NCBI GenBank assembly: GCA_950022655.1
Contig: OX465579.1
Coordinates: 139,819,118 to 139,883,117 of the forward strand
Direction: 5' to 3'
DNA from: Alentia gelatinosa
Taxonomy: Eukaryota; Annelida; Polychaeta; Phyllodocida; Polynoidae
Length of the DNA: 64,000 nucleotides
In this document: positions 1 through 10,929 of the stretch, one piece after another
Position numbering within the stretch: the stretch's first letter is position 1
How the letters are laid out: the number at the start of each line of letters is the position of its first letter
Notes under the pieces: generated by a model
What the model was told of the DNA's origin: nothing
Databases searched by the model: none
What the model saw: the letters and a program-made list of their open reading frames with translations, nothing else
Translations under genes and position numbers: made by a program

Positions 1-773
1 GATCCGTAACCCAAAACTTTCAATTGTTATTCATTCATAATTGCACGCTCATTTATCAATGATGAATATACTATTAGCTCCTAGTTATAACGTGCTTCAA
101 TGACCGAGTAACTTAACTTGAGCCAGAGCTATTTGATCCTCAATTAGTACCATTGGTATATTTAACTACTTCCGCTGTTTCACTTTGTCATGCAACATTA
201 AATGGCATATATTCCTTAATCTTTCTGAATGGATTTTGTGTTATTAGAAAACTGATTAAGTCTAATTATTTCAAGATAAAACAAGTGCTAGAAATGTTAT
301 ATGATTTAACAGGACATAAATAGTTCAATGTATTTCTGTGATATATGACATGTCATTTCATGACGTACTTCCCAGTAAGGCTGGCCATTTGCACATGTCT
401 TCAGTCAGAAGTTATTCAGAACAAATGTTTTCAAGTTGAGTTATGAGACGGAGGAGCAGGCATGTGTACCTTTTACTATTAAAGCTGCTCATTCATCATA
501 TTCGATAGCGAATATGTTTGATACCGACTATAGTGCCTAATGCCATCTAAAGCAATAAATCTCCGATTTATGAAATCAATCTTCTTCCATTACGCATATT
601 TCTGACAGGGTTTTCATCAAATGTTACCATATTCTCTATAATCTACATGTATTGACTAACAAACAAGCAGAGGCAGCGTTCCATTCTACGTTGCCAACAT
701 GATATACACTTAGATATATTTTTGAAAAATATTATTCGTATGATGAATTACGGTCTTCTTCTGTTCATTTAAG
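1..773. other. AT-rich noncoding DNA, no gene seen
   Basis: No open frame of note and no recognisable element. It ends in a pyrimidine-rich tract followed by AG at about 772-773, which looks like a splice acceptor for the long exon that follows. Confidence 0.5.
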
Positions 774-2319
774 GTTCCTGCATAGTAAAATGCATCATAT
801 GAAGCATGGACTGACTTTACAAAGAACAGACAAGGTCCCCCTAGGAACAACTCGAAGTCTCCGGATCATGGCGTCTCAAGTGAGAGACGAGACTGCCATA
901 GATGACGATCAACTCATGAAACTCCTCACCAACCCATACCAGTCGAAGCATCGGGCTGAGGCATCGGAGGAAATATACGCACCCATAGCACAGTTTGCAC
1001 TGCCAGGTACACAGAGCTTAAATCCTACCAACCATGAGTCAGTGGAGAGGCAAGATTTCCTAACAACACATCCAGCTCAGAATACAGTAACGACTCAGAC
1101 GTACGCATCGGTAGAAGAGATTATTCAGAAGGCAGACGAGATGAAAGCGTCCCGCCAAAAACCTCGAGAAATCATTACATCAAAGTCCCCTCCATCCTTC
1201 TCCGATCAAAAAGTACTGCACGCCGGAAAAATATTTCAGTCAGAAGTAGAGGAAGCAGACGACTATCAGCAGAGAGATGCCACCCCCACACATCCGACTA
1301 TTGATGGTACTAACAGCCAAAAGGTGTCACCAAAGAGGGTGCCCGTGAAAAGAGGGCCTAAGTTGAAGAAACTAGTGGACTACAGACCTCTAAAAGACAA
1401 GGTTTCTTTAGAATTTGAATCTATACCAGAGGTGGAGTCTAATGCTTCGAGTTTTGAAAAGCATTCAAATCACTCTAGTTTTGAGGTATATATACCTGAA
1501 TCTGTCTCAGACAGAAATATGGGTCATAACGAGTCCACTGGTTATCGTAGTCTTTCTGACTACCTGCCACCTCCAGCTAGTTTCCAGGATGAAGCCAAAC
1601 CCGAGAAAAAAGAACCGGAAACACAACAAGATATGCCAATGGGCTTTTCATACAATCTTGAGCCACCAGATATACATCACTCGTATATCTCGGATATATT
1701 ATCAGAAGAGGACATAACCCACGACAATCAATTGTTAGATCCAAGTACCAACGGCGGTAAAAGGGAGAGACCCTCTAATATGCCCATTTCCAAAGTCACA
1801 GAAGAAGACACACAGAAGAAAATCCATCCTCGGATCAATCTACTCAGGAATATTCTTGAGGATTCCGGAATCATGACGGCTTATGTGAATTTGATGAGAG
1901 GTCGACTTCCCTCAAAAGAAACGCCTACTATAAGACAACAACACAACCCACATAACGAAGACTGCGGAGAAACAACTGCTCTTCCTCAAAGTAGTATTCA
2001 TCCCCCTCCACCACCACCACCGCCGATAAGCAGTGTTCAAACTTCCACTACGAGCGTCGTACCCCAAGTTGACGAAGGTTGCACATCTCCGAGTCCCAAT
2101 TCCAGTCAAACTTCCGGTTACATCTCCCCGGGCATGCGCACCCCACCTTCCCATGATGCTTTGAGTCAGCAGCGGAAACCATCGGAAGCCACGCACGTGG
2201 TGTCATCTGTTGAAGCGGAAGAGGATTCACAAAACAGCAGTGCCAGAAAGACAGGTAAAGAGATAGAGACAGTAATAGAGGGAAGCTATGTTCTGGTGAT
2301 CGAAAGTCAAAGTTACAAG
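774..2319 (+). CDS. Long exon of an unrecognised disordered, proline-rich protein
   Basis: An open frame of more than 500 codons, far longer than chance at this base composition. I do not recognise the protein. It is rich in Ser, Glu, Lys and Pro, has no membrane segment, and carries a run of eight prolines near residue 408, typical of SH3/WW/EVH1-binding disordered regions. The first ATG is at 790; a second (MASQVRDE) at 868 is a plausible alternative start. The frame is open upstream to a pyrimidine-rich AG at 772-773, so this may be an internal exon. Near the 3' end ACAAG|GTAAGG at 2319/2320 is a strong donor, ending in phase 0 after ...ESQSYK. The 23 codons beyond it to the stop at 2391 are probably intronic. 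An adaptor or scaffold role would be inference only. Confidence 0.72.
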
Positions 2320-3104
2320 GTAAGGCTCAGCAGTAATTTGTTCAAGCCTTACCAATTAACTTTCTTTCACCGGTACTGGGTTGCCCTATAGACCTATTCC
2401 TATACACCTTCAAATATCGATAAAAATGGATATCTATTTATTTACAATAGTCCAAGAAGCCATGGTGACCCTTATCAAGTGAATGCAACCGATATGTTTG
2501 TGCCCTCGATGATTATTCCTACTATATTCACAACTTTTTCACATTGACATCCAGCATGAAATACCTCCATACTTAGTTGTTACATACTCATTGCTGCTAC
2601 GGTGAGTTTTCTAACCATTGAGGAATGCCTGATGTAAAAGCATCATGTGTCATATACTTATAAGCCTTTGGTATTCCTCTATGTTCAATAATTAGATCTA
2701 TTTTTATCATTATTTAGTCGATTTGCTTTCTTTTTTTCTAACTGGTATTTCTTGCTAGGGCAATGTCGTCTAGATATTGTACAATGGAGGGTTTGATTAT
2801 TTTCCCTTTGTAAATCTGGATTATTTTCCTTGTAGAAAACCCTCAAGTCTTTTTTGTATAGCCACTTTGGTAGGTCTAGAGCCGAGTATTGATGCAGTGT
2901 GGTCAGAAACCACATAAAAAGAATTAAAGGTATCATTGTTTTAAGGTCATTTTAATTTTGCATTTATCTTTTTCATTCATCGTTTTCTACATACGAAACC
3001 ATACAAATCAATTTATATCGAGCCCAATGGATAATTCTATACGTATTCTAACTTCAGAGTTTGATAGAATTTCAAACGGTATTTCGATTCTTGTGATATC
3101 GGTA
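2320..3104. other. Probable intron, nothing recognised
   Basis: AT-rich sequence without a convincing exon. A second donor-like string (ACGGTGAGTT) lies near 2600, outside the long open frame. An unseen exon here is needed if the exons at 774-2319 and 3594-3688 belong together, because their phases do not match. Confidence 0.35.
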
Positions 3105-3375
3105 TTTATCTTAGCCTGGAATAAACGTCCATAGGCTTAGCATTAGGAACTCGTTCTCAACAGGCTTGCGAGTACGGTAACTTATTCTGAACTGGTGATA
3201 AACAGATAGATATTTCCAGGCTAAGATAAAATCAGAAACATTTTCGTGCTTGGTCTGAGTCCCCATTCGCCATCTCGTTTGGAGTGTTTCAGAATATTCT
3301 CTCGGCTATCGCCTCGTTCATATTACTCCAAACGAGATGGCGAACGAGGACACAGACCAAACACTCATCAGTTTC
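3105..3375 (+). mobile_element. Composite hairpin element, copy 1
   Basis: Two modules side by side. Module T (3105-3231) begins TTTATCTTAGCCTGG, ends in its inverse (CCAGGCTAAGATAAA) and contains CCATAGGCTTAGCATTAGG just inside the left end. Then comes a hairpin with 36-bp arms at 3250-3285 and 3325-3360 (3 mismatches) and an apex containing CTCGGCTATCGCCTCGTTC. It is followed by GTTTCTTTC, like the outer ends of copies 2 and 3. No coding capacity, so a non-autonomous element. Related copies: 28040-28334, 31065-31378, 63710-63972. Confidence 0.6.
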
Positions 3376-3593
3376 TTTCATAATTCTCAACTACATTCGA
3401 TGCAAAGATAGAAAACACTATTTTATGATTTCTGATTCTATGGTAGTGGAAGTTTATAAAAGATACTCCTCTATATATAAACAGATATGATTATGGAAGT
3501 AAATCTATATCAGGTTCTGAAAAGAATTGTGCAGCTTATGCATTGTTCTTGTAACATTGAACATTGAATTAAATCATTCATTTAAATTTCTAG

Positions 3594-3688
3594 GTTCGGC
3601 CCAGATTCCGTGGAATGTTAGTTTACGTCGACCTCCTCCGAAAGGGACTGTTTCGAATCCCATGAGCGAACTCGAACGATTCTTCAAG
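3594..3688 (+). CDS. Candidate internal exon, unrecognised
   Basis: A pyrimidine/AT tract and TTTCTAG acceptor, 95 bases open in one frame (contains SLRRPPPKGTVSNP, then ELERFFK), then TTCAAG|GTAACA as donor. It would start one base into a codon and end in phase 0. The upstream exon ends in phase 0, so the two cannot be spliced directly; either a missing exon lies between or they belong to different transcripts. The peptide is basic and proline-containing. I do not recognise it. Confidence 0.4.
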
Positions 3689-3726
3689 GTAACAATCACT
3701 TTTTTATATGAATAATATATACAATG

Positions 3727-4110
3727 ATATATAATACATATGGTCCAGTAACGGTAATGCAAAACAAGTACGACTGAATGTAGTGCGCAATCGTGAATGG
3801 TCTTTTTATTGATAGTCGAGGAACCCAATGTAGATATATGCAACCGCAAGTCTACAATATGGGACCTCGCCCACTCAGCTGGTATTTCATAGCACTGCGC
3901 TTGCAGTATTTACCCAGCATCCCCCGTGGTAGTTAAAGCAGGGAAGGCGCTGTAGCGGAAAGGGCTTAAGTTCAATCCTGGTCTGCCGCCCTATCTGACC
4001 CAAAACCCACATTCTCCTCCTCGTCCCCTCGGTTTCCCATATATATAATACATATGGTCCAGTAACGGTAATGCAAAACAAGTACGACTGAATGTAGTGC
4101 GCAATCGTGA
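3727..4110. repeat. Perfect 70-bp direct repeats flanking a 244-bp insert
   Basis: 3727-3796 and 4041-4110 are identical over 70 bases. The spacer differs from the repeat. The identity indicates a recent segmental event: an insertion with a long duplication, or an unequal exchange. Confidence 0.75.
3885..4010 (+). repeat. Possible tRNA-like (SINE-type) segment
   Basis: Inside the spacer of the 70-bp direct repeats, TGGTAGTTAAAGCAGG is followed about 40 bases later by AGTTCAATCCTGG, resembling the A and B boxes of a tRNA-derived pol III promoter. No clean cloverleaf can be drawn, so this is not called as a tRNA gene. Confidence 0.3.
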
Positions 4111-6385
4111 CTAGAAATATATATATATATACTTTACCATGCTATGCTCAAAGTAAATAAATCGCCACTTCTGCGAAAATAAATACTCCCGTTAGCGGAT
4201 CTGGCAGTTCATTGTGTATAAGCTTTTTAAAAGAACGAACAGGAATTTGTTACAAAGACAACTCTTTGCCATTGTATGGTGTTACCTGAGTGTGGTGATA
4301 AAAGACAGTCTACTGAAGATGAAATGACTTCATGTATGCTGCTGCTTAAATATGCCCTTAGTTTTATCTGTCAACAGAATTCGTTTGTCAATCTTTTTTC
4401 TTATATCAGACCTTCGTCATTTCAGCTTCGCAAGGAAAGGACCTCATGACACTCAAGCTGTTCATATAACTGATAATCAATCATCTTACACATAATCATA
4501 ATACATCTCATACAACAACGATCAAGGATTACAAAAACCAGAATGGTACAGTTATGGATAGTTAGCCGAACGAAGATACCTATTCGGTAAAACCGTGGCA
4601 TTTCTTGTTTGTACCTATATTCTAAAATATGTTACAAGATATATTCTCTAGATAGATTTGTTTATCCCTCAATACGAGAGTATGTATTAGCGCAAAATCT
4701 TAGTCTTCCATTGTATGTGATTGTAACATTTAGTTGACTTTTTGGAATATTAAAGTTAGAGTAGGGTTAATACTCATATCTGACTAGTCATCGCCCATCC
4801 TGTATCATGTACTCACGCGAAATATCTGATAAATTGTAAATAAAATATTTGTCTAAAAGAGTAATTGATTTTCTAGTTATTCTCCATAGAAATGCCTATT
4901 GTTTCTGTTTACAATATTTCCATAGAGCAAACACTAAAATGATGGGAATCAGATGCTGGCTTCTTGGGTATCAATGTAAACTAATCAACATTAAAATGCA
5001 ATTTCTAAAATAGTAGATCCGAGATGAGATTAATTCGTCAGCCTTATAATACAAAAAAAATAACTTTGATCTGAATATTGGATACTTTCTTTTCATTTTC
5101 TTAAACCTTTGATATGAATCTGAATAAAGGGGTAGTCTGCCAAGGATGAAAATAATACCCCAGCGCAAATTAAGGAGCACATGCGGTCATGCAGATGGTC
5201 AAGGGATTCCTGATCGCTGGTCATGCCCTATTTCTTAGAATCCATCTTTTTCTCATATATTGAATCATTGACCCTTACAAATGAATGAAAGGTGTTTCTC
5301 CACCAAAAACGCAGCATCATTATCCCTACCTTTATCGAAACATTCTCATATACGTAAACAATGATCGATCTCTCTTTTTGGATTGGCGGCAGTCAACCAC
5401 GAGAGGTTGACGCGTAGTAATAATACACGAGCGTATTACGTCGTCAAACTCAGGTGGGATACAGAGCCGCCGTTCCACAGAACCATCATTTGTTGTATTT
5501 ATCATCCATTTTTACCAATGAATTAAACCCAGGAATTGTCAGGATGACCCAGATACCAAATCATAAATTTCGAAAATCCGAGCTATCATGTTGTAACGTC
5601 CTGTTCTGTCCCGTTGTCCTGTATTGTCCTGTTGTTTATTGCTTAATTTGTATTAGAGCAAACTGATGTATATATTGTTGTACATGTTGTTGCATGTAGG
5701 AACCAATAGGGTAAATGTACACCATTTACTTGAATACAAAAAGGTACTATTTCCCCGTAAACGGTGGCTTTGATGACGTATACCACGGTTTTAAATCCAT
5801 AAACCATGGTTATGGTATCTGACAGTTTTTGAATAATGGGTAGCGTTTTATTGATTCCCCATACATTCTCAATAGTACGTTTTACACCATGGATGATAAA
5901 TACATTGACAAAATGCACACAGATATTAGCATGACGGATGTCTCTCAAGCCTTTAATATCTACAGCGTTCACACATGAACACGGCGATCGACATTTAATA
6001 ATTGATATGAATTGATTTTGAGCCCACGTCTGAAAATAAGTGACAGATCTCACAAATTATTAACCACACTCCCTTTCTTGTATAAGAATATATGAAATAT
6101 ACAAAACCCTAACAAGCGAACCCATTTAGGTCATGTAGTGTGACCGATTCTATCACATGGATGCATTAAAAAGGAAACAACTCATGAATAAAACGAGCGA
6201 ATGGTCGGTATCCCTGAATACAGCACTTCAAGCAAGCATTATAGCATCAGATACCATATCATAGGTATGACCAACACTGGAAATACGTTAACAAGCCAAT
6301 AAATACTAGTGTTAGGTGCATCTGCTCTGTTGATAGAAGAAGGTATGCAAAAAACTATCAGTTCAAACTCGTTATTGGTCTCAAT
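4111..6385. other. Noncoding AT-rich DNA downstream of the TMEM26-like gene
   Basis: No supported gene. ORFs here are short and lack splice context. The only structure is the small hairpin at 5401-5450. Confidence 0.4.
5401..5450. repeat. Short hairpin related to the dispersed hairpin family
   Basis: Arms GTTGACGCGTAGTAATA and TATTACGTCGTCAAC flank an apex containing CACGAGCG. The arm sequence matches the inner arms of the hairpins at 9833-9950, 26140-26264 and 53653-53779. Confidence 0.55.
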
Positions 6386-7102
6386 TCATTCCAATTCTGT
6401 TCTACTTTTTGTAGGTTTATGTTTTCTCCGTTCACGGGGAGTGCCAGGGCCACTTTTGCCATCCTCCAAAATATCATTTTGTTTCCCAAACATTTCATGT
6501 GGCTTCTCCAGTGGCTTCTCGGTATCAACTTCCCCCTCGTTCTTCTTGTCACAATTGATGACCACGAGCCTGTAGATCTGTAACACCAGAACTAGGGAGT
6601 TTTTAAAGGTGTAGAACAGAATGGTGTACGTCAGCGACATGCTAGCAATCATGACGTATAAGCGGATACAGAGGAAAGGACCATCTTGAAGGAGAACCGT
6701 AGTGAGAATGGCCCAGGTCTCTGTTTCACAACACGAACACCTCCGACTCGTACCAGCTTCCACATCCACTGGGTCTTCGGGCGTTGGCGCGTGAGCAACT
6801 CGCGTCTTGCGTGATTTTGTGGCGGTGAGCACGAGAGTGTACTGGAGGAGGCTGAGCGACCACGCTGTCAGGATGATATAGACGAGTGCCGGGCGGTCAA
6901 TGACGAACTGCTCCTCAAACAGCACGAAGATCTCACTGATGTCCGACGCGATACCGATGTAGACAAAGAGCAGCTGTGAGAGTTGATCGCGACTGATGTT
7001 CCCTTTAGGCAGCATCCAACGACCAATGATGAGCAGGAAGAGAAGGGTCTGCTCAATGGCCAAAACCCACATGTCCCGACTCAAGGCAATGGGAATCTCA
7101 AT
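6386..7102 (-). CDS. TMEM26-like protein, 3' exon with stop
   Basis: Recognised as the C-terminal two thirds of a TMEM26-family protein, a multi-pass membrane family of unsettled function. Visible motifs: a hydrophobic helix ending LLIIGRWMLP, then SRDQLSQLLFVYIGIASD, then LVYIILTAWSLSLLQ, then LLQDGPFLCIRLYV and VLQIYRLVV, in the family's order. About five membrane segments precede a charged cytoplasm-like tail rich in Lys/Glu. The acceptor is TATTTCAG|ATTGAG at 7103/7102 in phase 0, fitting the phase-0 end of the exon at 7676-7829. 238 codons plus stop at 6386-6388. With the middle exon and a first exon the protein is about 385-435 residues, similar to vertebrate TMEM26 (about 370). Confidence 0.9.
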   Translation of the reverse strand: MEIPIALSRDMWVLAIEQTLLFLLIIGRWMLPKGNISRDQLSQLLFVYIGIASDISEIFVLFEEQFVIDRPALVYIILTAWSLSLLQYTLVLTATKSRKTRVAHAPTPEDPVDVEAGTSRRCSCCETETWAILTTVLLQDGPFLCIRLYVMIASMSLTYTILFYTFKNSLVLVLQIYRLVVINCDKKNEGEVDTEKPLEKPHEMFGKQNDILEDGKSGPGTPRERRKHKPTKSRTELE

Positions 7103-7675
7103 CTGAAATATCAACATCGCTGTAGATTATAGCTATACATGAATGAAGGAACGTCCGCATATTGGTCTATAGAGACCACAAAAATTAAGATAGTACATAT
7201 CTATATGGAGCAGATGTGAAACACATGTATGCATAGTTCATATAGATATGTGCTGCCCCCTAGCTACCTCCTGTGAATTGAAAATTGAAAGGGTCGTCAG
7301 TAGTGCGCTCATTGGAAAGCGATATCATGGTCTTATTTAGAGATTCTTTATAATAATGTGAGCTATTTATGAATTCTGATTAACATTTCTTCTTTAAGTC
7401 GATCTTATTCGCGATCTCAAAGTAAAATGTTATATATGTCTATAACCGATTCATAAGATGTTCAAAATTTGTTTTTGTGTCAGACTAGCCAGATTTGAAG
7501 AGCCATATTTGGTCAATTTTATAATCAACTGTCACTGCAGCTCTAGGGGCCATGGGAAAGTGTAGAACTTCGGAATCGCTAGTGGATTTTATGAACCATA
7601 CTTGGCCGTATTAGAATCTGCGTAACTCCATAGTAATCAATATAACAATACATATTGCTTAAAAAGTAAACTCAC
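7103..7675 (-). other. Intron of the TMEM26-like gene
   Basis: Lies between the donor GGC|GTGAGT (read on minus) at 7676/7675 and the acceptor TTTCAG at 7103. Nothing else is seen in it. Confidence 0.8.
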
Positions 7676-7829
7676 GCCCTCAATGGAAGAGAGACCTGAC
7701 GATGTCTGATTGATGACATGGGATGTACCATTCGTTTCTCTTGTTTGTCGGCTGGAAAGTCGGTCCAATTCTAGGAGCCAGATGGCCGGAACAACAGTGC
7801 ACAGATACAGAAACACCGACGGACAAAAC
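7676..7829 (-). CDS. TMEM26-like protein, middle exon
   Basis: On minus, CCTTCAG is the acceptor, 154 bases are open, and GGC|GTGAGT is the donor. The translation FCPSVFLYL, then VVPAIWLLELD is the diagnostic second block of TMEM26 (a membrane segment followed by a conserved Trp-Leu-Leu-Glu-Leu). After it comes a polar stretch with three Asn-X-Ser/Thr sites, likely an extracytoplasmic loop. The exon begins with the last base of a Trp codon and ends in phase 0. The first base completes the TGG of either upstream first exon, and the end phase matches the exon at 6386-7102. It has no ATG, so simple ORF scans miss it. Confidence 0.9.
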
Positions 7830-8052
7830 CTGAAGGAAGGAATGATCTCGTTTAATTTCTAATTTTATTCATTTGATGTTGATTGATGTCTTTGATAGGT
7901 CTTTAGAATGTATAGAATTATATTTTTCAAAAAGAAATACAATCATAACATGTATTCTTTTTAGTAGATCATGATGCCATTAAAGACTATGAGCAAATGG
8001 TATGTTCAACATTGCTGAATGAGCGTGGACTCATAGATACATAACAAGTAAC

Positions 8053-8240
8053 AGGTTTGGGTTGTATTCAGTCTATGGATCGTTTTCTGAAACCCACTTG
8101 CACCCAGTCAACTTGCCCTTTCTGGAACTGCTTCTCTAGGATCCAAACATATCAAGCAACAGGTATTTCAGTCTCGAGTGATTGGACATGGTCAGCTAGG
8201 CACGCCTCTAAGACCTTGAGACACTGGCACTCCTTTCCCA
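8053..8240 (+). repeat. Dispersed repeat family B, copy 1
   Basis: About 185 bases matching 37563-37745 in the same orientation at roughly 75-80 percent by eye. Shared strings include ATTCAGTC, CCAAACATATCA, GAGTGATTGG and CATGGTCAGCT. No coding potential. Confidence 0.6.
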
Positions 8241-9439
8241 ATATCATAGTGAATAATACACAGATGGTGAAGGGATAACTTTTTTAGAAGCTAGAAGTCT
8301 ATGTGGCCACTCTAACCTTCAGGCATTCTATATAGCCCATGTGAGCACGCTCTAAATAGAGTTTTGCAATGGGTCAAACTCTAGTTTACATAAATTGAAT
8401 ACTGAATTGGTGTCGAAAGATAATGATATCTGACACTCCGAATCTGATAACTTCACGGATTTCCACTATGAAGTTGAGATAACTTCCGCATATGCAAACG
8501 TAAGATATTTACATACTATTGGGCACTTTGTGTCACTGTACATGGGTGCACTCTTCGCTTCGAGTCATTTTCTGTCTGTAGCCATCTTGTTTTCTAGCCG
8601 CGTACCTAGTAAGCTGTTCCACAGTCATTTCCACATTGTACCCGGGCAAAGTGGATAAAAGTCGTACCTTATACCACAGTGTGTCTGTTCATATTACGTA
8701 TACGCTATAATACCAATACATGGTATTTGCAGTTTAATGGGTAGCTCCCTTCGATCATCTGCCGAAGGTTAGGTCGTTCTACCTGGTTTGTGGTATAAGA
8801 TATCTTATGTACGGTTTTTATGGATTTGATTTACACTTAAACATATAACAATTTTGAATGCCATTTTGTAAGCAAAAGATAATTTCTTTATTTTCCTGTG
8901 AATGTTATAAACTGGAGGGTTTGATTAGGTAATCCCGAAATGGGCGTCGCTATTTTTTCATAAACAATCGTAAGCATCTCACTATAATTGGGTGAAGTTG
9001 CAGTATGTTGATGTAATGCTTAAAGGAAGTAATTATGATTGAGCGTAAGTGAAATAGCTAATTGCATTAATCAAATGCTATAATGGTCACGAATATTTAG
9101 CAGGAGGAAAAAGAAGAAAACATTATACATTGCACATAACTTTCAAATAGTTACGACCAAACACAAGAACTAAAGTCAATGAAGAGGCAACAGATAACGA
9201 CAATCTCACGTAGTAGACATAGTCAAAAGTGTATGAATGCGAATTACAACAATATCCAATCGGTCATGCATGCCTTGAATATTACTGAATTGATCACGAT
9301 GCTAATTACCCAAGCAGTGCAAATCTACTTTTAGGAAAACTTGATAAATGTGGGTAGACATTTATATTGTACATTAACTATTTAACTTGCAGTTGATTTT
9401 GATGTGTTTGTTTACTGTTTACTATTACCGGTAACATTC

Positions 9440-9950
9440 CCAATAGGAAATAAATAGAGCACCTCGAATTGGCAACCAGGAGATTTAGACATGTCAGGAT
9501 CTCCGGCAGGAGATCCCGGAAAAAAGTCCCATCCATGATCAAGTCGAATCATCATTTTCTTCAAAACAAGTTTCATGACTATTCATTGAATATGAATTAT
9601 TTACAATTAGTCATAATAATCTCATTTACAATGAGATCTCACTGTCATAAATAGTTTTACATGCTAGAATCAAGGAAGAATGACGAACTATATATCTGGC
9701 ATAAGTATTAACCAAATTACCACCATGTTTGACAGTGCTGTTGCCTTATCAATTAAGTTATCCTATTTGTTGATATATGGTCCATACTTAATTAACTTAT
9801 TAATCTTGTAGGTGGGTAATAAATACAATAAAGACTAGTTTTTTATACGAGTGACTGTAATCCTCGTAGTTGACGACGTAATATCCTTGCTGTCGCTGTG
9901 ATATTATTACGCGTCAACTACCCTGAGGCGAGAGTATTGGTATAAAATCA
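9440..9950 (-). repeat. Dispersed repeat family A, copy 1 (with hairpin)
   Basis: Reverse-orientation relative of 26090-26645 and 53625-54150. It has the GGAGAT-rich palindrome around 9500-9520, the AATGAGATTATTATGA-like core and, at 9833-9950, a diverged hairpin with TTGACGACGTAATATCC in one arm and ATTACGCGTCAAC in the other. Confidence 0.6.
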
Positions 9951-10224
9951 TATTTCAGTATTTAATGAAATATGTAAATAAATGCCAAAATCACAAAAAA
10001 ATTAATGATGAATAGGAATAGTGGGTGGGTGGGTAAAAATAGTACGATTGAGTTATGATACTGGATAAATTGGTGTAAAACTGTATAAGAGAAATTCATT
10101 AGATTGTTCATTTAATGATGGCGTTGACCAGAGACTGCCAATCTTCTTCTGTGTCCAGACTTATGTAATCTCTGTACGCCCCCGAACTTGAGTGGCCGAA
10201 GCGCTGGACCCCAAACTTAGGGTG

Positions 10225-10895
10225 GCTAATGTCGGAGACACACCAAGCGAGAAAGGCAGCGATTCTCGGAATCGCCAACACAAAATGGCGTGTATGTGAG
10301 CTGCTATTTCATATTTCACCTGATTATTGCTTCTGATATGAGAAATTATCAGTGGGAGATATTATTATGAAAAAATATCTCAGATATAAACTATTTTGTA
10401 TTGGCGATTCCAGAGATCGCCGCCTTGACTCGCTTGGTGTGTCTCCGGTATAAAGCCGGGGACACACCAAGCGAGTCAAGGCAGCGACCTTTGTAATCGC
10501 CAACACAAAATAGCATGTATGTGAACAATTATTTTACAGTAATATCTCCCACCCATAAGTTAGTGTCTCGGAAGCAAAAATAATATGAAATATAGAATAA
10601 TAGCAAACATATTCGCCATTTTGTGTTGGCGATTCAGGAAATCGCTGGGTTTCTCGCTTGGTGTGTCTCCGACATAATGCCGGAAACACACCAAGCGATA
10701 AACGCAGCAATTTCCGGAATCGCCAACACAAAATGGCGTATATGTAAGCTATTACTTCATATTTCACCTGATTATTGCTTCTGAGATGCTAAATTATCGA
10801 GATATTACTATGAAATAATATCTTCCATACATGCCATTTTGTGTTAGCGATTCCGGAGATCGCTGCCGTTTCTCGCTTGGTGTGTCCCCAGCATT
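10225..10895. repeat. Three tandem palindromic MITE-like units
   Basis: Three consecutive inverted-repeat units (about 10231-10449, 10459-10668, 10683-10890), each near 215 bases. Every arm carries ACACACCAAGCGAG followed by GATTCCGGAATCGCC-like sequence and AACACAAAATGGCG. Units are joined through short linkers such as TATAAAGCC and ATAATGCC, so neighbouring arms also pair across the junctions. No ORF. Confidence 0.75.
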
Positions 10896-10929
10896 TAACA
10901 GAGGGCCTCTGGCACTATCGCCTTTAAGA

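Noticed and set aside
1912..2230. Minus-strand ORFs opposite the long proline-rich exon
   Set aside because: They are antisense shadows of the plus-strand exon; Trp/Arg runs mirror the CCACCACC tract.
6309..6575. Plus-strand ORF over the TMEM26-like tail
   Set aside because: Antisense to a well-supported exon, with no independent motif.
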